A stretch of 64,000 nucleotides of DNA. It comes from JALHMQ01 sp020248785. GTDB lineage: Bacteria; Pseudomonadota; Gammaproteobacteria; Burkholderiales; Burkholderiaceae_F. The position numbers and the translations under genes were made by a program. Where the stretch lies: contig JBKDNL010000028.1 in NCBI GenBank assembly GCA_046343415.1, positions 1 to 64,000 on the forward strand. Reading direction: 5' to 3'. The notes under the pieces were generated by a model. That model worked only from the letters and a program-made list of their open reading frames with translations, was not told the origin of the DNA and did no database searches. Below, piece by piece: positions 17,469-23,842 of the stretch. Position 1 is the stretch's first letter; the number at the start of each line of letters is the position of its first letter.

Positions 17469-17705
17469 TTAGGCCACTTGGTGCCAATCTTCGGCCAAGA
17501 TGTCGGTCTGCGAGGCCAGCCACGGCACGCGGGCGCCCGGCGTGTTCTGCGCGTCGGCGGGGTAGTTCAGGTACAGGTAAGGCAGCGTCATCTTGCTGTG
17601 CGCGTCGGGCGTTTGCAGCTCCACCCAAAGCCCTTTGCCGTTCCACCCGCTGCGGGCGATCTTGCCGCCGCTTTTGGCGGCCTGAAGTGCGGTTCCAAAG
17701 TCCAT
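17469..17705 (-). CDS. tad2: DUF2829 protein, Tad2-like anti-Thoeris candidate
   Basis: 78 residues: MDFGTALQAAKSGGKIARSGWNG at the start, a central LPYLYLNYP, and the hallmark end VPWLASQTDILAEDWHQV. This is the DUF2829 family, to which the phage protein Tad2 belongs; Tad2 binds and sequesters the cyclic ADP-ribose signal of the Thoeris defence system. It is flanked by attC-like sites on both sides and its stop lies in GCCTAAAC, so it has the form of a gene cassette. Family membership is clear; anti-defence activity here is inferred. Confidence 0.8.
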   Translation of the reverse strand: MDFGTALQAAKSGGKIARSGWNGKGLWVELQTPDAHSKMTLPYLYLNYPADAQNTPGARVPWLASQTDILAEDWHQVA

Positions 17706-17742
17706 CTTTCGTCCTTCGTTGTGCCGGCGTTCAGCGGGTGCC

Positions 17743-17804
17743 GGCTAACCCTGCGTGCAAGCTGACCGGCCCTGGCGGGCCGGCAGCTTCACTCCACGTT
17801 AGGT
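17743..17804. repeat. attC-like site B
   Basis: 62 bases from GGCTAAC to GTTAGGT (the latter fits GTTRRRY). The inside pairs as GTG-C-AAGCTG-A-CCGGCCC, loop TGGC, GGGCCGG-CAGCTT-CAC, so C and A bulge from one strand only. Single-strand extrahelical bases are a defining trait of attC sites. Confidence 0.6.
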
Positions 17805-17805
17805 T

Positions 17806-18396
17806 TCACAAAGCAGCCCGCAGCGCCCGCACCCACTCGGTTCGCGTTGCAGCGCGGCTTACCTCGTCTGCATGCTCTTTCTCGTGGTACTGCACATCAC
17901 GCGACAGGCTTGCGCGGCGCTCGGCCGCCCAGGCTTCGCCAGTCAGTCGCACGGTCGGCGTCTCGCCGTAGTCGCCGCCGCAGTCGAATTTGATGCTCTG
18001 CTCAATCTGCTCGCACATGAACTTGCGCAGTCCCTCATGGTCGGGGGTCGGTGCCTTCCATGCTACGGCCTTTGCCAGCATGGCCCCATAGGCTTCGCGC
18101 TGTTTGCGCTTGTCCTCCAGTCGCATCAAGCGGCTTGTCTCAGCGTCATCCCATGCACATGCGGCGGCGCGCTCCAAATCGGGCGGCGTCATGGCATCCA
18201 ACGCGGCCAGTTCGCCCCGCGCCTTCTCCACGGCTTTCAGGTGGTAGTCGCTGGGCTCAAAGGCTTCTGGTATGCGGTCGCCGCCGCCCGGTTCGTCGCG
18301 CAGCGTCACGCAAGCCCCGAAGGCGCGTGCGCAATTCATCGCGTAGGTTTTGAAGTCGATGCCGTCTTTGATGTCGGCGGTGTATCCAGTAGGCAT
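17806..18396 (-). CDS. Hypothetical protein of phage/cassette type, cassette-like gene 3
   Basis: 196 residues beginning MPTGYTADIKDGIDFKTYAMNCARAFGACVTLRDEP, a conserved opening I associate with phage and gene-cassette hypothetical proteins. A helical middle and charged C-terminus follow. I prefer the ATG at 18396 (GGGAGGA upstream) over 18429. attC-like sites lie directly before and after it. Function unknown. Confidence 0.65.
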   Translation of the reverse strand: MPTGYTADIKDGIDFKTYAMNCARAFGACVTLRDEPGGGDRIPEAFEPSDYHLKAVEKARGELAALDAMTPPDLERAAACAWDDAETSRLMRLEDKRKQREAYGAMLAKAVAWKAPTPDHEGLRKFMCEQIEQSIKFDCGGDYGETPTVRLTGEAWAAERRASLSRDVQYHEKEHADEVSRAATRTEWVRALRAAL

Positions 18397-18436
18397 TTCA
18401 AGTCCTCCCAGTGTTGTGGCTTCGTTCACCAGTGGA

Positions 18437-18498
18437 GCCGAACTGGCGGTTCAAGCGGACGCGCCAAAGGCGCGAGCCGCTTGACCTAATCGTTAGGC
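18437..18498. repeat. attC-like site C
   Basis: 62 bases from GCCGAAC to GTTAGGC. The stem is TCAAGCGG-A-CGCGCC, loop AAA, GGCGCG-AG-CCGCTTGA. GTTAGGC fits the R' core exactly; the other core has G for a pyrimidine. On the minus strand it begins within the stop codon of the 113-aa gene (GCCTAAC), the usual cassette layout. Confidence 0.65.
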
Positions 18499-18834
18499 CC
18501 AAGGGGTCCAGGTGCCGCGAATGACGCTGATGCAGTCGCCGCTGTCCAGCATGTAATCACCCTCGCTTGCCTTGTCGTCTGCGGCCTTGATCGCTGCACA
18601 CAGCCGCTCGCGCTCTGCGGCCACGGCCTCATCAAGCGCCCGCTCGTCATACAGCGCCACCGCATGCGCGGACCCGCCGACAATCGCCGCATCGTCCTCC
18701 GCGTCCTGCTGGTTGTAGCGCAGGGTGTGCAGCAGCCCGCGTGGGCTGTATCGGTGCGCCCACGCGCAGGGCCTAACTGGCGTTTCGAGCCGACCTTCGT
18801 CGGCATGGGCGCTTTCGCGCTTCGGGTCATTCAT
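18493..18834 (-). CDS. Hypothetical phage protein whose 5' coding part overlaps an attC-like remnant
   Basis: 113 residues, MNDPKRESAHADEGRLETPV followed by a conserved-looking part (SPRGLLHTLRYNQQDAEDDAA...ALDEAVAAERERLCAAI) and the end GTWTPWA. AAGGAGG precedes the ATG at 18834. The stretch coding for roughly residues 10-21 coincides with an attC-like remnant (from 18771), so the N-terminus appears to have been built from recombination-site DNA. Function unknown. Confidence 0.6.
   Translation of the reverse strand: MNDPKRESAHADEGRLETPVRPCAWAHRYSPRGLLHTLRYNQQDAEDDAAIVGGSAHAVALYDERALDEAVAAERERLCAAIKAADDKASEGDYMLDSGDCISVIRGTWTPWA
18771..18808. repeat. attC-like remnant D inside a coding region
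   Basis: GCCTAACTGGCG resembles the start of site C (GCCGAACTGGCGG) and is followed by the hairpin GCCGAC-CTTC-GTCGGC. No matching second core is found, so this is a truncated site now translated as part of the 113-aa gene. Confidence 0.4.
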
Positions 18835-18863
18835 CTCGGCCTCCTTGTCGGCTCAAACTATCG

Positions 18864-20852
18864 TTACTTGGCGTCGCCGTAGCAGTCAGCCAAGTCGCCT
18901 TCACTCCACACGACAAGCTCCGGCCACCACGCGAGCGGTGTCCGCAAGAGCGACTGCAGCTTGTCCAGGAGCATCTGTGCCAGGGCCTCGGGCACGACGT
19001 AGGCCAGCTCGTCGTGCACCCGCAGGGCCGGGCGAAGCCCGATCGTGCTGCGCAGTGTGTCCGGGATGCGCTCGGCCACCGTCCACCGGAAGAAGTCGAT
19101 GCACCGCTCCATGATGATGTCGCGCGCCAGGGCTTGCACGAGGTTCTCGCCGACCTTCGGGCCGTAGATGCGGGCGCGGTGCCGCCCCAGTGCGTACCAC
19201 CACTCCTGGCTGATGTACTCCTCGCCATCGGCGCTCACTTTCTTGACCGGCTCCTCGCGCAGGTGCGGGTAGCGGATCAGCCGCCCGTTGGGCAGCACGA
19301 TGCCCTCGGGGTGCGTCTTGGTCAGGCCCCACGGGTCAATCGGGCGCACCACGCCTTTGTGGATGGCGCGCAGCGAGTCGTGGCAGGTCTTCCAGCCCTT
19401 CACGATCTCGATGTGGCGCATGCGCCAGTCGGCCACGTCGGCGGCGGCCTGCTCCTCGGTGATGTCCAGGTCGTCCTCGCGCGCCTTGACGTAATACTTC
19501 TTGGCGCCCATGCCGAAGCCCAGCCCCAGGTTCTCGCGCTTGGACGCCTCCCGCTGCTCCTTGGTGATCTCCTCGGGCGTGCGGCCCAGCTTGATCGCGT
19601 AGGACGCCCGGTAGATGTCGGCCGTGGGGTTCTCCCGCCACAGCTTCGTCGAGTACGGCACTTTCCACAGGGAGTGATTCACCCGCAGCTCGATGCCCGA
19701 CAAGTCGGCCACCACCACCTTGTAGCCATCCGGTGCGCGCAGCGACCGGCGCAGGGCGTCGCCGGGCTTGGGCTTGCCGGACCTGACGCTGGGGAAGTTC
19801 TGCGGGTTGTACTCCTCGCCCGAGTCACGGCCGGTGGTGTAGGCGCCCGAATACTTGAGCGGGATGGGCAGCCGGCCACTTGCCAGCTTGCCGGCGGTGA
19901 CGACCTTCTCGATGCGCGTCTCCACCAGGGTGCTCTTGGCCGACAGCCGTGCGCGCGCCGCGGCGGCGACCAGCTCGTTCTCGCTCTCCAGCAGGGCGAC
20001 GAAGCCCTCGTCCTTCTTCGCCAGGGCAGGGATCATCTTGTCCGGGTCGCCGGGCGAGGGCTTCATCGGCACGGGCACGCCGAGCTTCTCCAGCAGGGCC
20101 GAGAACTGCGGCTGACTGGACAGGTTCTTGCGCACGTACTCGGCCGTGCCGGCGTCGTCGTGGGCGTTCCACTCCCCCTCGGCGCCCGCGTTTGTCAGCA
20201 GGGTGGCGAGCTGCAGCAGGGACTTGAGCTTGTTGCTGCGCTCGACAGACAGCGCCTGCTCCAGCAGCGGGAAGTCCAGCTCGAACACCGGCTCGGCCCG
20301 CATGCGGGTCACGCAGTCGATCTGCCACAGCTCGTAGGCGCTGTAGCTCGGGCGCAGGCACTTGAACAGTTCGTAGCACTGGTCAGTGTCCTCGGTGTTG
20401 TACGCGCGCATGTCGCGCAGCTCGTCGGGCGTGAAGTCCTTCAGCCGCTTGCCCTTGGTCTGGAGCAGGACGCGGTTGTTCTTCACGCCCAGGCCGTAGT
20501 GCTCAACCAGCTTGGCGAGGCTCACGCCCGTCGTCTTCGCGTGCAGCGGCCCGGCCATCGCCATCGTGCAGCCCCACATGCGGGGGCGGATGCCTAACCT
20601 GTAAGCGAAGATATACGAGTCGAACCCGCTCATGTTGTGGCCGAGCAGCATGGCCCGACTGAAGTCGATCTCGGCCAGGGCGCGCTTGATCTGCGGCAGT
20701 CCGAAGTGCACCTTGGTCGGCCCGTCGTTGACCTTCAGCGACAGGCAGATCAGCTCGAAGTGCGGCGACAGCACGTACTCCAGCGGGGACATACGGCTCA
20801 GGCTGTAGTCCGCCGCCCAGTACGTCTCGGCGTCGCTCGTGATGATGTCCAC
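18864..20852 (-). CDS. Family A DNA polymerase with 3'-5' proofreading domain
   Basis: The phage replicative polymerase, 662 residues. The N-terminal exonuclease has SDAETYW (D-x-E, residues 7-9), LLGHNMSGFDSYIF and YNTEDTDQCYEL, all intact. The polymerase part has motif A VVVADLSGIELRVN, motif B KRENLGLGFGMGAKKYYV and motif C LRVHDELAYV. The start is GTG at 20852, which overlaps the TAG of the upstream gene by one base. Motif A has Gly where Pol I has Gln. No helicase or primase gene was recognised nearby, so these would be host-supplied or lie outside the window. Confidence 0.93.
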   Translation of the reverse strand: MDIITSDAETYWAADYSLSRMSPLEYVLSPHFELICLSLKVNDGPTKVHFGLPQIKRALAEIDFSRAMLLGHNMSGFDSYIFAYRLGIRPRMWGCTMAMAGPLHAKTTGVSLAKLVEHYGLGVKNNRVLLQTKGKRLKDFTPDELRDMRAYNTEDTDQCYELFKCLRPSYSAYELWQIDCVTRMRAEPVFELDFPLLEQALSVERSNKLKSLLQLATLLTNAGAEGEWNAHDDAGTAEYVRKNLSSQPQFSALLEKLGVPVPMKPSPGDPDKMIPALAKKDEGFVALLESENELVAAAARARLSAKSTLVETRIEKVVTAGKLASGRLPIPLKYSGAYTTGRDSGEEYNPQNFPSVRSGKPKPGDALRRSLRAPDGYKVVVADLSGIELRVNHSLWKVPYSTKLWRENPTADIYRASYAIKLGRTPEEITKEQREASKRENLGLGFGMGAKKYYVKAREDDLDITEEQAAADVADWRMRHIEIVKGWKTCHDSLRAIHKGVVRPIDPWGLTKTHPEGIVLPNGRLIRYPHLREEPVKKVSADGEEYISQEWWYALGRHRARIYGPKVGENLVQALARDIIMERCIDFFRWTVAERIPDTLRSTIGLRPALRVHDELAYVVPEALAQMLLDKLQSLLRTPLAWWPELVVWSEGDLADCYGDAK

Positions 20853-21175
20853 TACTTGCTCCTGAGTGCGCTGTCAGCGAGGCCGCGCAGAATGATGGCG
20901 GTGGTATGGGGTGCGTCGCGGATGCAGCGCAGAGCTGCTTCGAGATCGCGCACCCGCTTCTCTAAAGCGGGGGCCGTTTGCAAATCGGATGGGCGGGTGT
21001 AGAGCTTCACTTCTTGGCCCTCTTGCATGCCGCCGCCCGGCGGATACATTGGGTCGCTCGTTAGCCACCCGCTTTCGTCGTTGAACCAGCGCCACTCCAA
21101 CACTATCGGCTCGTCGCGCGACTCGCCGCCCGCTGCGCCCTGGTCTGTATCTTGTGTTTTGTGTTTGCTAGTCAT
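20852..21175 (-). CDS. Hypothetical phage protein
   Basis: 107 residues beginning MTSKHKTQDTDQGAAGGESRDEPIVLEWRWF, with a helical C-terminus (ALEKRVRDLEAALRCIRDA). No family recognised. It is coupled to both neighbours by overlapping start and stop codons (ATGA upstream, TAGTG downstream). Confidence 0.6.
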   Translation of the reverse strand: MTSKHKTQDTDQGAAGGESRDEPIVLEWRWFNDESGWLTSDPMYPPGGGMQEGQEVKLYTRPSDLQTAPALEKRVRDLEAALRCIRDAPHTTAIILRGLADSALRSK

Positions 21176-21825
21176 CGCTCTGCTCCTAGTAGGTTTGCCC
21201 AGGGGTTGATCTGGCGGGCGAGAAACACGCTCTCGCTTCGGCGCTGCTGACGCACCTTGTCCATGTGCCGGCGGACGGTGGCCTTGCGGTCGTGCTTGGG
21301 GCACGGCACGTCGGGCTTGTCGCCGAGGGCGAAGACCGCCGCCATCCGGCCGCGCGTGCCGAAGCTGTTCTTCCAGCCGCACACGTAGATTTCCTTCGCC
21401 TTGCGCAGCCGGCGCACCGTCCGGTACACGGTGTCGTCCGGCACGCCAAGCAGGCTCGCGCAGTGCGGGGCGGTGAGGCGGCGGTGCTGCCGGAGCATTG
21501 CCCGGACTTCCAGCAGGTGCTTGTCCTTGGCGCCTGTCCTGCGGTTCTTCGGGTTGGGCTTCGGGGCGTCAACCCCCTTGCCCGCAGCAAACACCCGCAC
21601 CCACGGCGAGTTCGGCCGGGCGTTGCCGCGCTCCCACCGCGCGACGTACAGAAGGCCCCGCTGGTGCATCAGCCTGACGCTCGTGGTCAGTGCCCGCCGT
21701 CCGCTCCTGTCCATCAGCTTCGCCAGGACGTTTACACGCTGCGGGCCGTAGCTCAGCAGGCAGGCCAGGATCGCTCGACGCGCGGAGGTCATAACCCGGC
21801 GCTTCACAGTCGAATCAGTTGTCAT
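21172..21825 (-). CDS. Probable DNA-binding protein with two winged-helix domains
   Basis: 217 residues, strongly basic. Two helix-turn-helix-like segments are visible: AILACLLSYGPQRVNVLAKLMD...TTSVRLMHQRGLLYVARW and LLEVRAMLRQHRRLTAPHCASLLGVPDDTVYRTVRRLRKAKEIYVCGW. This resembles phage early regulators or replication initiators of the winged-helix type. A 29-base inverted repeat (21854-21882) lies just upstream of its start. Confidence 0.6.
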   Translation of the reverse strand: MTTDSTVKRRVMTSARRAILACLLSYGPQRVNVLAKLMDRSGRRALTTSVRLMHQRGLLYVARWERGNARPNSPWVRVFAAGKGVDAPKPNPKNRRTGAKDKHLLEVRAMLRQHRRLTAPHCASLLGVPDDTVYRTVRRLRKAKEIYVCGWKNSFGTRGRMAAVFALGDKPDVPCPKHDRKATVRRHMDKVRQQRRSESVFLARQINPWANLLGAER

Positions 21826-21853
21826 TCGTCCTCCAAATCACCTATCACGGGGT

Positions 21854-21882
21854 GGACAATCCCGCAGGGCGCGGGATTGTCT
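21854..21882. repeat. 29-base inverted repeat, copy 1
   Basis: Arms GGACAATCCCGC and GCGGGATTGTCT around AGGGC. It lies 29-57 bases upstream of the winged-helix gene start. Confidence 0.9.
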
Positions 21883-21889
21883 CACACAC

Positions 21890-22081
21890 TTACATTACGG
21901 AAATCGAGCGATAGAACACGAGGGGCCACACGGGCACCTCCTGCACCACGCGCTTGTCCAGCAGCGCCTTCTGCAGGCGCTCGGCGTCAGGCGTCATCGC
22001 CGGCCGCAGGCATGAATACGTCATGGGCGTGCGGTGCTCGAAGCGCTGCGGCTGGTATGCCGATCCGATTCTGACTTTCAT
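21890..22081 (-). CDS. Hypothetical small phage protein
   Basis: 63 residues beginning MKVRIGSAYQPQRFEHRTPM, with a helical middle (PDAERLQKALLDKRVVQEV). No family recognised. Its ATG overlaps the upstream TGA. Confidence 0.55.
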   Translation of the reverse strand: MKVRIGSAYQPQRFEHRTPMTYSCLRPAMTPDAERLQKALLDKRVVQEVPVWPLVFYRSISVM

Positions 22082-22320
22082 GCCGCCTCCTTCTCGCGGT
22101 CTTTCAGTGGGTTGCGCCCGTCCGTCTGCATGCCGCAGAAGATCATCAGGCGGATCAGCCGGGCCTCGACCCTGGGCAGGATCACGTCGTCGGGCTGTGG
22201 GTGCTTCGAGGTACGCGCCTCAGCGGCAACGATCTCAGCCGTGGGCATGCCCTCATGCCGCATCAGGGCGCACAGGCGTGCCTCAACACGGCGCAGGCGG
22301 GCGGCCGCCTCGGCCGTCAC
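22078..22320 (-). CDS. Hypothetical small phage protein with an internal repeat
   Basis: 80 residues. The motif RVEARLCALMRHEGMPT recurs as RVEARLIRLMIFCGMQT, so it is built from two related helical units. No family recognised. Overlaps both neighbours. Confidence 0.6.
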   Translation of the reverse strand: MTAEAAARLRRVEARLCALMRHEGMPTAEIVAAEARTSKHPQPDDVILPRVEARLIRLMIFCGMQTDGRNPLKDREKEAA

Positions 22321-23792
22321 AGTGCACCTCGCAGGAACTTGATCTTCTCGCGCAGGGCGGCCACCTCCGAGGCGAGGTCGAGGATCAAGATGGCCGCCTC
22401 CTCGGCGTTGCCCTCGACGAAGTCGATGACCTCCTGAGTCTTCAAGCCCTCGACCTCGGCGACGGAGTCCAAGACCGGGTCGTTGATGTCCGGCGACCCG
22501 CCGCGCAGCTTCTCGCCCGCGGTCGGCTTCTTGTTGTGCTTCTTCTTGCCGCCCCCGTGGTTGTGCCCGTCGCGCCAGTCCCGGCCGTACTTATGGTCGA
22601 GGAAGTTGTTGAACGCGTTCGCGCCGTGGCTGCCGTGGCTGCCGTAGTGCCCGCCACCCATCGCGGTGTAGTCGTCCTTGGTGCAGTCGCGGTCGATGGG
22701 CAGGCTCTCCCAGTCAACCTTGATGCACGCATCGCGCAGCGCCACGGCGTGTGCGTAGTCTTGGAACTCCTGCGTGCCGTGCTGGTTCTCGTAGCCCACG
22801 CCCAGGTTGATGCACTCGTGGATCAGCTTGCGGTAGTTCGCCGTGTCCGTGAACACGCCGCGGTCCGAGGGCTTGTATTCAAGGCCGAACACGTTCAGTC
22901 GCTCGGCCAGGGCTGCCGCGTACTTGTCCGAGGCGCACCGCTGCCCGCGCTGATGCGTGATGACCTCGTCGGTGCAGGGTCGGTCGAACGCCACCGCTGC
23001 GTCGAACTTCTGCAAGAACAGCTTGTCCTTCGCGGCCATCTCCTGCGAGCCCAAGCCCCCGCGCTCCTCGCCACGGTGAAAGACATACGTGCCGGGCACT
23101 TTGGCCTTGATCATCTCCAGCATGATCCACACGCCGATGCCGTCGTCAGCCCCCAGGCAGTTGGACTTCGGCGCGTCCTTGCCCGTGTCGAGGAAGATGT
23201 GGCCGAAGTTCGAGTCGTACACGATCTGCTGCTTGCCGTCGTCGCCGTGCACGGTGTCGGTGTGGCACGAGAACAGGGTCGTCGAGTCCTTGCCGTCCGG
23301 CCGGCGGACATGCGCAGCAACACAGCCGAGCTTGCGACTCTCGATCTTGTTCTTCGGCACACCGCGCTGCATGAGTTCGCCCCGCAGCCAGCCCATGAAC
23401 TCAATCTCGGTCTTGCTGTCGTACGGCCGCTTGAGCGAGAGGATGTAGGCCAGCGTCTTGTCGACCTCCTCCGGGATCAGGTGCTGAGTCTGCGTGATGA
23501 GCGACTGCTGCACCGGGGCGGGCGAGGGCGACGGCAGCGACGGCGTGCCGTACACAACGATGCGGCCGGTGCCGTCGCAGTTCGCGCAGGGAATCTGCGC
23601 GCCGGTGTGCTCGCAGGTGATCTCGCCCCTGCCCAGGCACATGGCGCACTCGATGGTGCGTCTGGTGGTACCCCCCGTCGCAGCGTTAGCGGCTGCGTTG
23701 CCCGTGTTGATCGCCGCGCCGACCTGTTCCATCAGCCGCGCAGGGTTCGGGAACAGCGTTTCGTGCGTGGCGTCTTCGTCAGTGAAGTGCAT
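22317..23792 (-). CDS. M28/M20-type zinc peptidase with N-terminal DnaJ-like zinc finger
   Basis: 491 residues. Residues 49-78 form a CxxCxGxG-type finger (CAMCLGRG, CEHTGAQIPC, CANCDGTG). Residues 110-380 are a di-zinc exopeptidase: SCHTDTVH (His177, Asp179), NCLGADDGIG (bridging Asp), FHRGEERGGLGS (Glu-Glu), AFDRP (Asp270) and a late His in YENQHG. All ligands are present, so it should be active. A His/Gly-rich and then helical C-terminus follows. Peptidases of this type are unusual in phage early regions; the substrate is unknown. Confidence 0.8.
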   Translation of the reverse strand: MHFTDEDATHETLFPNPARLMEQVGAAINTGNAAANAATGGTTRRTIECAMCLGRGEITCEHTGAQIPCANCDGTGRIVVYGTPSLPSPSPAPVQQSLITQTQHLIPEEVDKTLAYILSLKRPYDSKTEIEFMGWLRGELMQRGVPKNKIESRKLGCVAAHVRRPDGKDSTTLFSCHTDTVHGDDGKQQIVYDSNFGHIFLDTGKDAPKSNCLGADDGIGVWIMLEMIKAKVPGTYVFHRGEERGGLGSQEMAAKDKLFLQKFDAAVAFDRPCTDEVITHQRGQRCASDKYAAALAERLNVFGLEYKPSDRGVFTDTANYRKLIHECINLGVGYENQHGTQEFQDYAHAVALRDACIKVDWESLPIDRDCTKDDYTAMGGGHYGSHGSHGANAFNNFLDHKYGRDWRDGHNHGGGKKKHNKKPTAGEKLRGGSPDINDPVLDSVAEVEGLKTQEVIDFVEGNAEEAAILILDLASEVAALREKIKFLRGAL

Positions 23793-23811
23793 GTGGTTCT
23801 CCGAGTTAGCG

Positions 23812-23840
23812 GGACAAGCCCGCGGGTTGCGGGAATGTCC
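23812..23840. repeat. 29-base inverted repeat, copy 2
   Basis: Arms GGACAAGCCCGC and GCGGGAATGTCC around GGGTT, between the stop of the 804-aa gene and the start of the peptidase gene. Confidence 0.9.
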
Positions 23841-23842
23841 GG

